From the NCBI GenBank assembly GCA_023134755.1, contig JAGLUM010000361.1, positions 1 through 7,281 of the forward strand: a stretch of 7,281 bases of DNA, written 5' to 3'. Under the pieces are notes generated by a model. The model did no database searches, was not told the DNA's origin, and saw only the letters and a list, made by a program, of their open reading frames with translations. Positions 1-5,593 of this stretch are shown here, in pieces. This stretch comes from Fidelibacterota bacterium (GTDB taxonomy: Bacteria; Fidelibacterota; Fidelibacteria; Fidelibacterales; Fidelibacteraceae). The position numbers were made by a program, and so were the translations under genes. Each line of letters opens with the position of its first letter. The stretch's first letter is position 1.

Positions 1-53
1 TCGACTTCTTAACTTTTTCTCGCAACAAATAGCAAATTTCATGCATTAAAACA

Positions 54-83
54 TTGTAATTTGATGATTTTTCTCCGTATACT
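54..83 (+). promoter_or_regulatory. Possible sigma-70-like promoter for hydG
   Basis: A TTGTAA box (54-59) lies 18 bp from a TATACT box (78-83), about 25 bp ahead of the hydG start. The -10 matches the consensus at 5 of 6 positions and the -35 at 4 of 6. The region is AT-rich, so chance matches are likely. If the host belongs to the Bacteroidota, the promoter consensus would differ. I see no operator-like palindrome here, and bases 1-53 hold nothing I can identify. Confidence 0.3.
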
Positions 84-108
84 TTATGTTGAATATTAAA
101 GGAGCTAA

Positions 109-1536
109 ATGAAATTTACACCTGAAAAATGCCGTATTCCCGATATAGCAATGAAGCCATTTATTGATGTTGATGAACTGCATGATTTTCTTGATCGTCC
201 AAAACCGACCACGAAACAGGTGCAGGATATTATTCAAAAATCTCTGAATAAAAAACGGCTGTCCCTTGCGGAAACAGCAGACCTGATCAATGCGGATGAC
301 CCGGAGCTGATTGAACAGATAAAAGCCGGTGCACAAACATTAAAAAGACGTGTCTACGGTAATCGTATTGTTTTGTTTGCTCCATTATATATCGGAAATA
401 AGTGTGTAAATAATTGTAAATATTGTGGGTTTCGGACATCCAATAAAGATCAGATCCGCACTACCCTGATGGATAAACAGATTATTCAGGAAGTAGAAGC
501 TCTTGAAGAAAATGGACAAAAACGGCTTATCCTGGTTTACGGCGAACACCCTGAATACGATGCCGATTTTATGGCACATACCGTAAAAACTGTTTATGCC
601 GTAAAAAAAGGATCCGGAGAAATCCGCCGGGTTAATATCAATGCGGCACCTCTTGATATTGAAGGTTTTAAAACTGTCAAGAAGTCTGGTATCGGCACTT
701 ATCAAGTCTTTCAGGAGACCTACCATCCCGAGACCTATAAACACTATCACCCCTCGGGTCCGAAAAGCGATTTCAACTGGCGCTTGACATCACTAGACCG
801 TGCTATGGAAGGCGGTATTGACGACTTGGGCATCGGCGCGCTGTTTGGGTTATACGACTGGCGGTACGAGGTATTGGCAATGGTACGGCATGCTAATCAT
901 TTTGAAGCAGTATACAATATTGGTCCTCATACCATCTCGTTCCCACGTATCAAGGCGGCAGCCGGCACAGATGTCGATCAAAAATATCTGGTCAGCGATG
1001 AAGACTTTATCCGTCTGATCGCTATTTTACGTCTGGCCGTGCCCTACACTGGGATGATTCTAACCGCTCGCGAACCGGCTAGCATCCGAAAGGAAGTTCT
1101 AACTTTTGGTGTTTCCCAAATTGATGGGGGTACAAAACTGGAGCTGGGTTCCTATTCCGAAGATCAATTTGATTCCCAAAATCTAAATCGCGAGCAATTT
1201 GAGATCAACGATTCACGTTCTCTGAATGAGATCATTGACGAACTGCTTGATCAGGGATATCTCCCCTCGTTTTGTACCGGATGTTACCGCGTTGGCCGTA
1301 CCGGTGAACATTTTATGGAATTTTCCGTACCCGGTTTTATAAAACGTTATTGCACGCCAAACGCCATTCTGACCCTTTCAGAATACCTTTTGGATTACGC
1401 GCCGGATAAGACGGCCGAAAAAGGCTGGGAAGTCATTGAGGATAATTTGCATAAAATAAATAATACCGCAGCGGAAACGGAGACCCGTAAACGCCTTGAA
1501 CGGATTAAAAATGGCGAACGGGATTTATTCTTTTAA
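109..1536 (+). CDS. hydG: [FeFe] hydrogenase H-cluster radical SAM maturase HydG
   Basis: HydG is a cytoplasmic radical S-adenosylmethionine enzyme. It cleaves tyrosine to p-cresol and dehydroglycine and turns the latter into the CO and cyanide ligands of the [FeFe]-hydrogenase H-cluster; HydE and HydF are its partners. The radical SAM motif CX3CX2C is intact at Cys99, Cys103 and Cys106. The C-terminal auxiliary cluster motif CX2CX22C, which separates HydG from the related thiamine enzyme ThiH, is present at Cys389, Cys392 and Cys415, in the family context CTGCYRVGRTGEHFMEF. At 475 aa the protein is full length for the family. An AAAGGAG ribosome site (98-104) supports the ATG at 109. No hydE, hydF or hydrogenase gene is visible here, so those must lie elsewhere. 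The downstream TPR lipoprotein follows with no obvious terminator between. I am very confident of the family. Confidence 0.97.
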   Translation: MKFTPEKCRIPDIAMKPFIDVDELHDFLDRPKPTTKQVQDIIQKSLNKKRLSLAETADLINADDPELIEQIKAGAQTLKRRVYGNRIVLFAPLYIGNKCVNNCKYCGFRTSNKDQIRTTLMDKQIIQEVEALEENGQKRLILVYGEHPEYDADFMAHTVKTVYAVKKGSGEIRRVNINAAPLDIEGFKTVKKSGIGTYQVFQETYHPETYKHYHPSGPKSDFNWRLTSLDRAMEGGIDDLGIGALFGLYDWRYEVLAMVRHANHFEAVYNIGPHTISFPRIKAAAGTDVDQKYLVSDEDFIRLIAILRLAVPYTGMILTAREPASIRKEVLTFGVSQIDGGTKLELGSYSEDQFDSQNLNREQFEINDSRSLNEIIDELLDQGYLPSFCTGCYRVGRTGEHFMEFSVPGFIKRYCTPNAILTLSEYLLDYAPDKTAEKGWEVIEDNLHKINNTAAETETRKRLERIKNGERDLFF

Positions 1537-1585
1537 CTTTTTTTTATGTGATTTTTATTTTATATTTTCAGCGAAAAAATATCTT

Positions 1586-1591
1586 GAGGAG
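1586..1591 (+). promoter_or_regulatory. Ribosome binding site that fixes the TPR lipoprotein start
   Basis: GAGGAG lies 7 nt before the ATG at 1599. The reading frame is open upstream to an ATG at 1548, but that start has no purine-rich site and would put 17 mostly bulky and charged residues in front of a normal lipoprotein signal peptide. The start at 1599 is therefore preferred. Confidence 0.85.
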
Positions 1592-1598
1592 ATTTAAT

Positions 1599-2669
1599 AT
1601 GAAACATTCTCGTTTGTTTACATTTATGCTGGTTCTGATTGTTGCATTTGTCTTTTTTGGATGCCAATCACAGGAGTTGACATCTGCAAAAGTATATCTT
1701 CAACAAAAAGATTATCCAAAGGCAGAGTACAATTTTTTAACCGCATTGGATACTGAACCTGAAAATCCTGAAATTCCGTATTTACTTGCTGTGGAGATCT
1801 ACGGCAATAAAAACAGCGGCTTACTTGATCATATCAAAGCAAAAAAATATATGGAAATGACGATTAAGCGCGATCCGAATTATTTAACGGAATATGTGAA
1901 TAGTTTCCGTAATCAACTTTATGGAAATACCTTTAATGCCGCTGTAAACAGTTATAATAAAGTTATCCGGAGTGAAACAGAAGACCGTGACGCGGATTTA
2001 GCAAATGCTCTGAAATATTTTGACTTGTCCGCGCAACTTCATCCCAAAGACGCTAAGGCTCCCATTCAAATTGCCCTTATTCACAGTGAATTGAATAATG
2101 ACAACGAAACGGCGCTTGCATATCTTAGTAAAGCTATTGAACGCGCTCCCCAAAATAGTGACTTAAAAGCTGAAACAGCACGTATCATGGCAAAAGAGAA
2201 CCGTATGGATGAAGCCATGGTAATGTTTGATGAAGCACTGGAATCTGATCCGGAAAATATAGCTATTGGCCTGCGTTACGCACAATTTCTTTATGAACAG
2301 GAAATGTTCGAGAAAAGTGCGGAAATTTATAACAATTTGATCGTGCTTGAACCCGGAAATAAAGACCTTTATTTTAACCTTGGCCTAACCTACTTACGGC
2401 TTGGGGATATTGAAGCATCTAAAGATCAGTTCGAAATTGTGGTTGCGTTGGATTCGGAAGACACTCAGGCCATCGCTATGATCGGACAGGTCTATTTTGA
2501 CTTAAAAGACTATACTACCGCTGAAATGTATTTCCGTCAATTACTGGAAATAGAACCGGAAAATCCGGATTACCTCAAACGTCTTGGGGTTACCTTAACT
2601 CAACAGGGCTATGTGGAAGAAGGACTCGAATATTATAACCGTGGACGGGAGCTCGAAGGCGGAAATTAA
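1599..2669 (+). CDS. TPR-repeat lipoprotein, function unknown
   Basis: A 356-aa protein beginning with a lipoprotein signal peptide: a basic N-terminus, a hydrophobic stretch at residues 8-20, and a lipobox-like FFGC with Cys22 as the probable lipidated residue. The box is not canonical because Phe occupies both -3 and -2. The rest is helical tetratricopeptide repeats: one at about 28-61, a degenerate region at 62-130 with an insertion, then clear units at about 131-160, 168-196, 199-232, 235-267, 269-300 and 303-335. These show the usual A..Y..A.......P.N spacing (for example AEIYNNLIVLEPGNKDLYFN). Such proteins act as protein-interaction scaffolds facing the periplasm; the partner cannot be told from sequence. 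It sits 62 nt after hydG with its own ribosome site and is followed by a strong terminator. A role in hydrogenase biology is not implied by adjacency alone, since HydG works in the cytoplasm. Confidence 0.9.
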   Translation: MKHSRLFTFMLVLIVAFVFFGCQSQELTSAKVYLQQKDYPKAEYNFLTALDTEPENPEIPYLLAVEIYGNKNSGLLDHIKAKKYMEMTIKRDPNYLTEYVNSFRNQLYGNTFNAAVNSYNKVIRSETEDRDADLANALKYFDLSAQLHPKDAKAPIQIALIHSELNNDNETALAYLSKAIERAPQNSDLKAETARIMAKENRMDEAMVMFDEALESDPENIAIGLRYAQFLYEQEMFEKSAEIYNNLIVLEPGNKDLYFNLGLTYLRLGDIEASKDQFEIVVALDSEDTQAIAMIGQVYFDLKDYTTAEMYFRQLLEIEPENPDYLKRLGVTLTQQGYVEEGLEYYNRGRELEGGN

Positions 2670-2692
2670 TTCCATTTTTATTCTAAATCATT

Positions 2693-2722
2693 AAACCCCT
2701 GAAGAATCTTCAGGGGTTTTTT
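2693..2722 (+). terminator. Rho-independent terminator after the TPR lipoprotein
   Basis: A perfect 12-bp stem (AAACCCCTGAAG at 2693-2704, its complement at 2708-2719) with loop AAT, followed by further T residues to 2722. It starts 23 nt after the stop codon at 2669 and closes the hydG/TPR unit. The A-run on the left arm means it could also work weakly on the minus strand, but no minus-strand gene ends here. Confidence 0.93.
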
Positions 2723-2735
2723 AATTTTTGAGATA

Positions 2736-2772
2736 TTGTTTTTGAAACAATTTCCTTGTAAGTTCGTATTAT
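2736..2772 (+). promoter_or_regulatory. Putative promoter region with small palindrome before the Tyr/Ser-rich lipoprotein
   Basis: Transcription must restart after the terminator at 2722, so a promoter is expected in 2723-2790. The candidate boxes are TTGAAA (2742-2747) and TATTAT (2767-2772), but their spacing is 19 bp, longer than ideal. The -35 candidate lies in a perfect 7-bp inverted repeat, ATTGTTT-TTG-AAACAAT (2736-2752), which could be an operator or simply chance in AT-rich DNA. The ribosome site GAGGTG (2784-2789) lies just before the ATG at 2795. Confidence 0.3.
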
Positions 2773-2794
2773 AAATTATTAATGAGGTGCTTAT

Positions 2795-3619
2795 ATGAAA
2801 AAAATATTTTTATTTCTGTTCGCGGGCATTTTATTATCCGGCTGTTATACCACCCTCTACCCCCCTATAAGCCAGAATATGGAAGGAGTGGAGGCTGTCC
2901 CGGATTCTACAAGGCAAATTATCATAAACAATTATTATGAAACTACCGAATATTATCAGGTCCCGCATTACTGGCGCTATAATAGGTTCCGGAGTACTTA
3001 CATATGGGATCCTTTCTATTATGATTACAGCTATTATTACTGGGAACCGTATTATTGGTACGGAAATTATTATTATTACAATCCACGCAGCCATTATTGG
3101 TTCTATTATTACCCCTATTACTATGGCGGCTACTATGGCGGCGGAACAGGGAACAATGGTAACAATGATCAGGAACGTATCCGAAAACCGGGTTACCATA
3201 CCCTGATGAATACACCCAGCGGAAGCGCACCCTATGTTTCTGTAGGTCCTGATGATGCCCGCATCAGCAAGCCGGGTAAAAAGACCGGTATTGATATTAA
3301 TTCCGGTATTAGCGCCAGATCCGAATATGATTCTTCCCCAAAAATTGAATCGGTAGGAAAACGCTCAAGTACCGATAACAATACCAGCATCAAGAAAACC
3401 ACTTCAAATTCCTCTTATAAACCCTCTTCCACCACCAGCAGCAGTAAAAAACAATCATCAACATCTTCTTCCACGAAAAAATCAAGTTATCGTTCTTCCT
3501 CTTCATCCTCCCCTTCATCGTCCTCCAGTACAAAATCCAAATCTTCTTCTACTTCCAGTTCAAGCAGTAAAAATTCCAACAGTGAATCGTCATCCTCATC
3601 AAATAAAAAAAGTAAATAA
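2795..3619 (+). CDS. Low-complexity lipoprotein, Tyr-rich then Ser/Lys-rich, function unknown
   Basis: I do not recognise a family. The 274-aa product starts with a textbook lipoprotein signal peptide ending in LLSGC, with Cys17 the lipidation site. Residues 47-114 contain 29 tyrosines plus several tryptophans and phenylalanines, in runs such as YYYY and YYYPYYYGGYY, then a short Gly/Asn linker (111-124). Residues 125-190 are ordinary, with a short GPDDARISKPGKKTG stretch. Residues 191-274 are more than half serine (46 of 84), broken by Lys, Thr and Asn, and end without any anchor. The C-terminal half is likely disordered. The serines use mixed codons (TCT, TCC, TCA, TCG, AGT, AGC), so the tract is not a young DNA repeat. 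The ATG is preceded by GAGGTG, and the outer-membrane barrel gene follows after 12 nt, so the two are probably co-expressed at the cell surface. Adhesive, cell-wall-binding or cross-linking roles are guesses. The coding call is firm; the function is open. Confidence 0.85.
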   Translation: MKKIFLFLFAGILLSGCYTTLYPPISQNMEGVEAVPDSTRQIIINNYYETTEYYQVPHYWRYNRFRSTYIWDPFYYDYSYYYWEPYYWYGNYYYYNPRSHYWFYYYPYYYGGYYGGGTGNNGNNDQERIRKPGYHTLMNTPSGSAPYVSVGPDDARISKPGKKTGIDINSGISARSEYDSSPKIESVGKRSSTDNNTSIKKTTSNSSYKPSSTTSSSKKQSSTSSSTKKSSYRSSSSSSPSSSSSTKSKSSSTSSSSSKNSNSESSSSSNKKSK

Positions 3620-3631
3620 TTGGATATTGCC

Positions 3632-4855
3632 ATGAAAAAACTATTTCTATTATTTGTGATAATTTCTTTCACTTTTATTTATGCTCAGGAACTCGTGGAT
3701 GTTATTGCTCCTTTACACTCCTACGAGTTTGATGACAATCATTTTAACAGCACGTATAATTACGATTATCCCATTCGTGCTTCCGCGCTCAACACGGGTA
3801 ACCCCCTCGGAACGGCTATCGGGCAAGCAACCGTAGCTTCCGGGCAGATGATCCCGGAGTTCAATGTCAATCCTGCCAATTTGGCCATGACGAAATATAA
3901 TATTGTGCAGGTTTCCGGATTATTTAATCAATATAACGGAGTAAATCATAACAGTCTGTCAGGTGTTTCCTACATCGTTTCCGTTCCGGCATACCGCGGC
4001 AGCATGACATTTGGTGCCGGTGTAAACCGCGAAAAAGATTATAATTTATATTATCAAAATGATGATATTCTCCAGCGTACGACAGGCGGCCTTTATAACT
4101 GGCGTTTTGTCGGGGCGTTTGAAGTGCAAAAAGATATCTTTTTGGGCGGAGAATTCTCCATGTTAAGCGGAAGCCGGAATAATGATATAACATTTAAAAA
4201 TGCTCCTATAGATGAAACACAGGGTTATATTGAAGATAATAAATACTTCGGTGTCAGTGGCAAGATCGGGCTGAATTATCATGCATTTCCGGTTATTAAT
4301 ATCGGTATATCCATTGATCTGCCGACCTTGCTTGGCGTAGATTATTCTCTTCGGGATTATTCAACTACCTTGGGAACTGTTGATTATTCTATAATATCAC
4401 CGGCAGTCCTGCGGACAGGTTTTGCGGTAACACTGAAAATCATTGATTTTTATTACAGTTTTGATTACGCAAACTGGCAAAATATGACAATCAGCAGCTC
4501 TGATCTGCTGCAAAGCCATCAGGATGAACTTAATCGTGAAATTGTCAATAATTTTACAATAACTCTATCTCACCATTTGGGTATGGCAGTGCATGTTCCC
4601 ATGATCCCGCTGCATTTTTACTTTGGCTATCAGTACCTGCCAGATGTATATCTTGGACTAAACAACTTCAGCGCCGGAAATCTTATTCCGCATGAACTTG
4701 CCGACCGTTTCCGCTCCTCTTTCAGCTGGGGCGCCAGTTTCTTCCTCAAACAGGGTATCAGCCTGACTGCTTCTTTTGAGACCTATCATGTCTATTATGA
4801 TGGCGTAGAAGAAAAACCAAAAAATACCAATCTGTCTCTCGCTTATTTCTTTTAA
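3632..4855 (+). CDS. Outer-membrane beta-barrel protein, FadL/PorV-like
   Basis: A 407-aa secreted protein with a Sec signal peptide (MKKLFLLFVIISFTFIYA, likely cut before Gln19). The mature part alternates polar and aromatic residues in the manner of membrane beta strands and ends in ...SLAYFF; a C-terminal Phe is the usual outer-membrane barrel insertion signal. NPANLA at residues 80-85, after a Gly/Ala-rich segment, resembles the NPA-x-LA signature near the N-terminus of OmpP1/FadL/TodX and PorV-type barrels, which move hydrophobic compounds or act as secretion-system partners. I cannot tell which from sequence, and the family match rests on that short motif. A TTG at 3620 is in frame, but ATG 3632 gives the natural signal peptide. 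The ribosome site is weak (GGA at 3622-3624), so translation may be coupled to the lipoprotein gene that stops 12 nt earlier. A terminator follows. Confidence 0.82.
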   Translation: MKKLFLLFVIISFTFIYAQELVDVIAPLHSYEFDDNHFNSTYNYDYPIRASALNTGNPLGTAIGQATVASGQMIPEFNVNPANLAMTKYNIVQVSGLFNQYNGVNHNSLSGVSYIVSVPAYRGSMTFGAGVNREKDYNLYYQNDDILQRTTGGLYNWRFVGAFEVQKDIFLGGEFSMLSGSRNNDITFKNAPIDETQGYIEDNKYFGVSGKIGLNYHAFPVINIGISIDLPTLLGVDYSLRDYSTTLGTVDYSIISPAVLRTGFAVTLKIIDFYYSFDYANWQNMTISSSDLLQSHQDELNREIVNNFTITLSHHLGMAVHVPMIPLHFYFGYQYLPDVYLGLNNFSAGNLIPHELADRFRSSFSWGASFFLKQGISLTASFETYHVYYDGVEEKPKNTNLSLAYFF

Positions 4856-4880
4856 TGAATTAAGAAATACATATACGACA

Positions 4881-4908
4881 AACGCCCGTTCAAGCGGGCG
4901 TTTTTTTT
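4881..4908 (+). terminator. Rho-independent terminator after the outer-membrane barrel gene
   Basis: An 8-bp stem (AACGCCCG at 4881-4888 with CGGGCGTT at 4895-4902), loop TTCAAG, and an uninterrupted run of T from 4901 to 4908. It begins 25 nt past the stop codon and closes the lipoprotein/barrel unit. Confidence 0.95.
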
Positions 4909-4938
4909 GATTTCAATATATTTTATTTTATTGATCCA

Positions 4939-4990
4939 CGACTGAATCTTTTCGACCTCCCCTTTGTCCCCTCCTTGCCAATGAGGGGAA
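4939..4990. repeat. C/G-rich dispersed repeat, copy A
   Basis: Its first 24 bases (4939-4962) match 5287-5310 at 23 of 24 positions, the only change being T for C. It continues with CCCCTC (4968-4973), which pairs with GAGGGG (4983-4988) across a 9-nt loop. It is the most degenerate of the three copies in its hairpin part. Confidence 0.8.
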
Positions 4991-5050
4991 ATTGCTCTTT
5001 TACCAATTTCCTGTTTCATTTTTATTAAGCGAAAAATATTTGTGTCTTTC

Positions 5051-5093
5051 CTCTTTCTCCCCTCCTAAATTAGGAGGGGGTTAGGGGGAGGTC
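5051..5093. repeat. C/G-rich dispersed repeat, copy B, inverted
   Basis: Read on the minus strand it begins GACCTCCCCCTAACCCCCTC, matching the core of the other copies (GACCTCCCC then AACCCCTCC). It holds a perfect 10-bp palindromic stem, CCCCTCCTAA (5059-5068) with TTAGGAGGGG (5070-5079) around a single A. Its orientation is opposite to copies A and C, so the pair could form a larger hairpin. Confidence 0.8.
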
Positions 5094-5179
5094 ATTATCA
5101 ACGTATGAATATAATTCAGGAAAATATCGTAATTGAAATTCGCACAAGAAAAGTATTGCCTTTCCCGTACAAAATTGAG

Positions 5180-5208
5180 ACCCTGATCCGCCAGCTGGCG
5201 GACAGGGT
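5180..5208. repeat. GC-rich near-perfect inverted repeat
   Basis: The centre is a perfect 16-bp palindrome, TCCGCCAGCTGGCGGA (5187-5202), flanked by ACCCTG (5180-5185) and its complement CAGGGT (5203-5208). One unpaired A (5186) interrupts the left arm. There is no T-run, and it lies well past both gene ends, so it is not a terminator. It sits between copies B and C of the C/G-rich repeat and is more GC-rich than its surroundings. Confidence 0.85.
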
Positions 5209-5286
5209 GACGCGAGGAGGAGGTAGGCAGGATGACGCCGTGGGTGAGTGTTCGGGCTGATAGTTTGGGGGTGTTCAGGGTAAACT

Positions 5287-5370
5287 CGACTGAATCTCTT
5301 CGACCTCCCCAACCCCTCCAGAGGAGGGGCTCTTTGAAGCCTCTCCTTTGGGGAGGTTTGGAGGGGTTTC
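5287..5370. repeat. C/G-rich dispersed repeat, copy C, double hairpin
   Basis: It opens with the 24-bp segment shared with copy A (5287-5310). It then has CCCCTCC-AGA-GGAGGGG (5313-5329) and a second hairpin CCTCTCC-TTT-GGGGAGG (5340-5356, one G-T wobble), followed by another GGAGGGG (5360-5366). The outer CCTCCCC (5304-5310) can also pair with GGGGAGG (5350-5356). The result looks like two head-to-head modules of the same element. Confidence 0.8.
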
Positions 5371-5454
5371 TTCCTTCCGGTATTTTTTAAAATCCTTCAT
5401 TCTCAAGATTATTCATAAATATTTTCTTTATCTTCTCAAATTTCTTGAATTAAA

Positions 5455-5492
5455 GCATCCTGAATCGAGTTCGGGGCAGGCTGGGGCTATCC
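5455..5492. repeat. Possible dispersed-repeat relic
   Basis: A GC-rich island reading GCATCCTGAATCGAGTTCGG and then GGCAGGCTGGGGCTATCC, in an otherwise AT-rich stretch. It resembles, from memory only, the CATCCTGAA...GTTCGGG type of intergenic repeat seen many times per genome in some Bacteroidota-like bacteria. There is no second copy in the window, so the call rests on composition and recollection. Confidence 0.35.
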
Positions 5493-5510
5493 ATTGAATA
5501 GTCAAATAAT

Positions 5511-5520
5511 CCCCCCCCCC
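5511..5520 (+). repeat. Homopolymer run of ten C
   Basis: An uninterrupted C10 follows AATAAT and precedes ATTTCC. Such tracts vary in length by slippage and are also a common site of sequencing error. Here it lies downstream of both neighbouring genes and outside any reading frame, so a phase-variation switch is unlikely unless an unseen transcript crosses it. Confidence 0.9.
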
Positions 5521-5549
5521 ATTTCCACAATTAAGCCAATAAAAAGCAT

Positions 5550-5572
5550 AAAAAAAGCCGGTTAAACCGGCT
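5550..5572 (-). terminator. Rho-independent terminator after the UPF0104-type membrane protein
   Basis: On the minus strand, AGCCGGTT and AACCGGCT (5556-5572) form an 8-bp palindromic stem around one base, followed by a T-run complementary to the A-run at 5550-5555. It lies about 20 nt past the stop of the 5594-6508 gene. The short TTTT on the plus side could give weak two-way activity. Confidence 0.9.
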
Positions 5573-5593
5573 CTTTTACTTTTCCATTTAAAT

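Larger units (their letters stand above)
4909..5549. other. Non-coding, repeat-filled gap between convergent terminators
   Basis: About 640 bp without a credible gene. It contains three copies of a C/G-rich foldable repeat, a GC-rich inverted repeat, a ten-C run and a further repeat-like relic, each listed separately. The rest is AT-rich filler (4909-4938, about 4997-5050, 5094-5179, 5371-5454) in which I see no RNA gene, promoter or attachment site. An 80-codon minus-strand reading frame (5070-5312) runs straight through the repeats, lacks protein-like features and is not called. Confidence 0.75.

Noticed and set aside
385..750. 121-codon minus-strand frame inside hydG
   Set aside because: It lies wholly within a gene with complete HydG motifs and shows no family features of its own.
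721..900. Locally higher GC in the middle of hydG than in its first third
   Set aside because: Hand counts vary from about 25% to 58% between 60-base lines, but such swings follow conserved Gly/Ala/Arg-rich protein segments. The frame and motifs are intact, so recombination is not supported.
1548..1598. Upstream ATG extending the TPR lipoprotein by 17 residues
   Set aside because: It has no ribosome site and would disrupt a normal signal peptide; ATG 1599 has GAGGAG at ideal spacing.
2834..3230. Several overlapping open frames on both strands across the lipoprotein gene
   Set aside because: They are by-products of the TAT/TAC-rich tyrosine codons, which give Ile/Val- or Asn-rich shadows in other frames. 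The called frame has the signal peptide, lipobox and ribosome site.
3620..3631. TTG start four codons before the barrel gene ATG
   Set aside because: The ATG at 3632 begins a standard MKK-type signal peptide, and the TTG would have no ribosome site of its own.
3487..3672. Acidic minus-strand open frame opposite the serine tail
   Set aside because: The complement of serine codons yields Glu/Asp/Leu runs automatically. It has no independent support and overlaps two well-supported genes.
5070..5312. 80-codon minus-strand open frame in the intergenic gap
   Set aside because: It runs through repeat copy B, the inverted repeat and the edge of copy C. Its Pro/Ser/Cys-rich translation looks like read-through of GC-rich repeats, with no ribosome site or family resemblance.
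4939..5370. CRISPR-like array
   Set aside because: The repeat copies are irregularly spaced, differ in orientation and length, and are self-complementary; there are no regular spacers and no cas genes.
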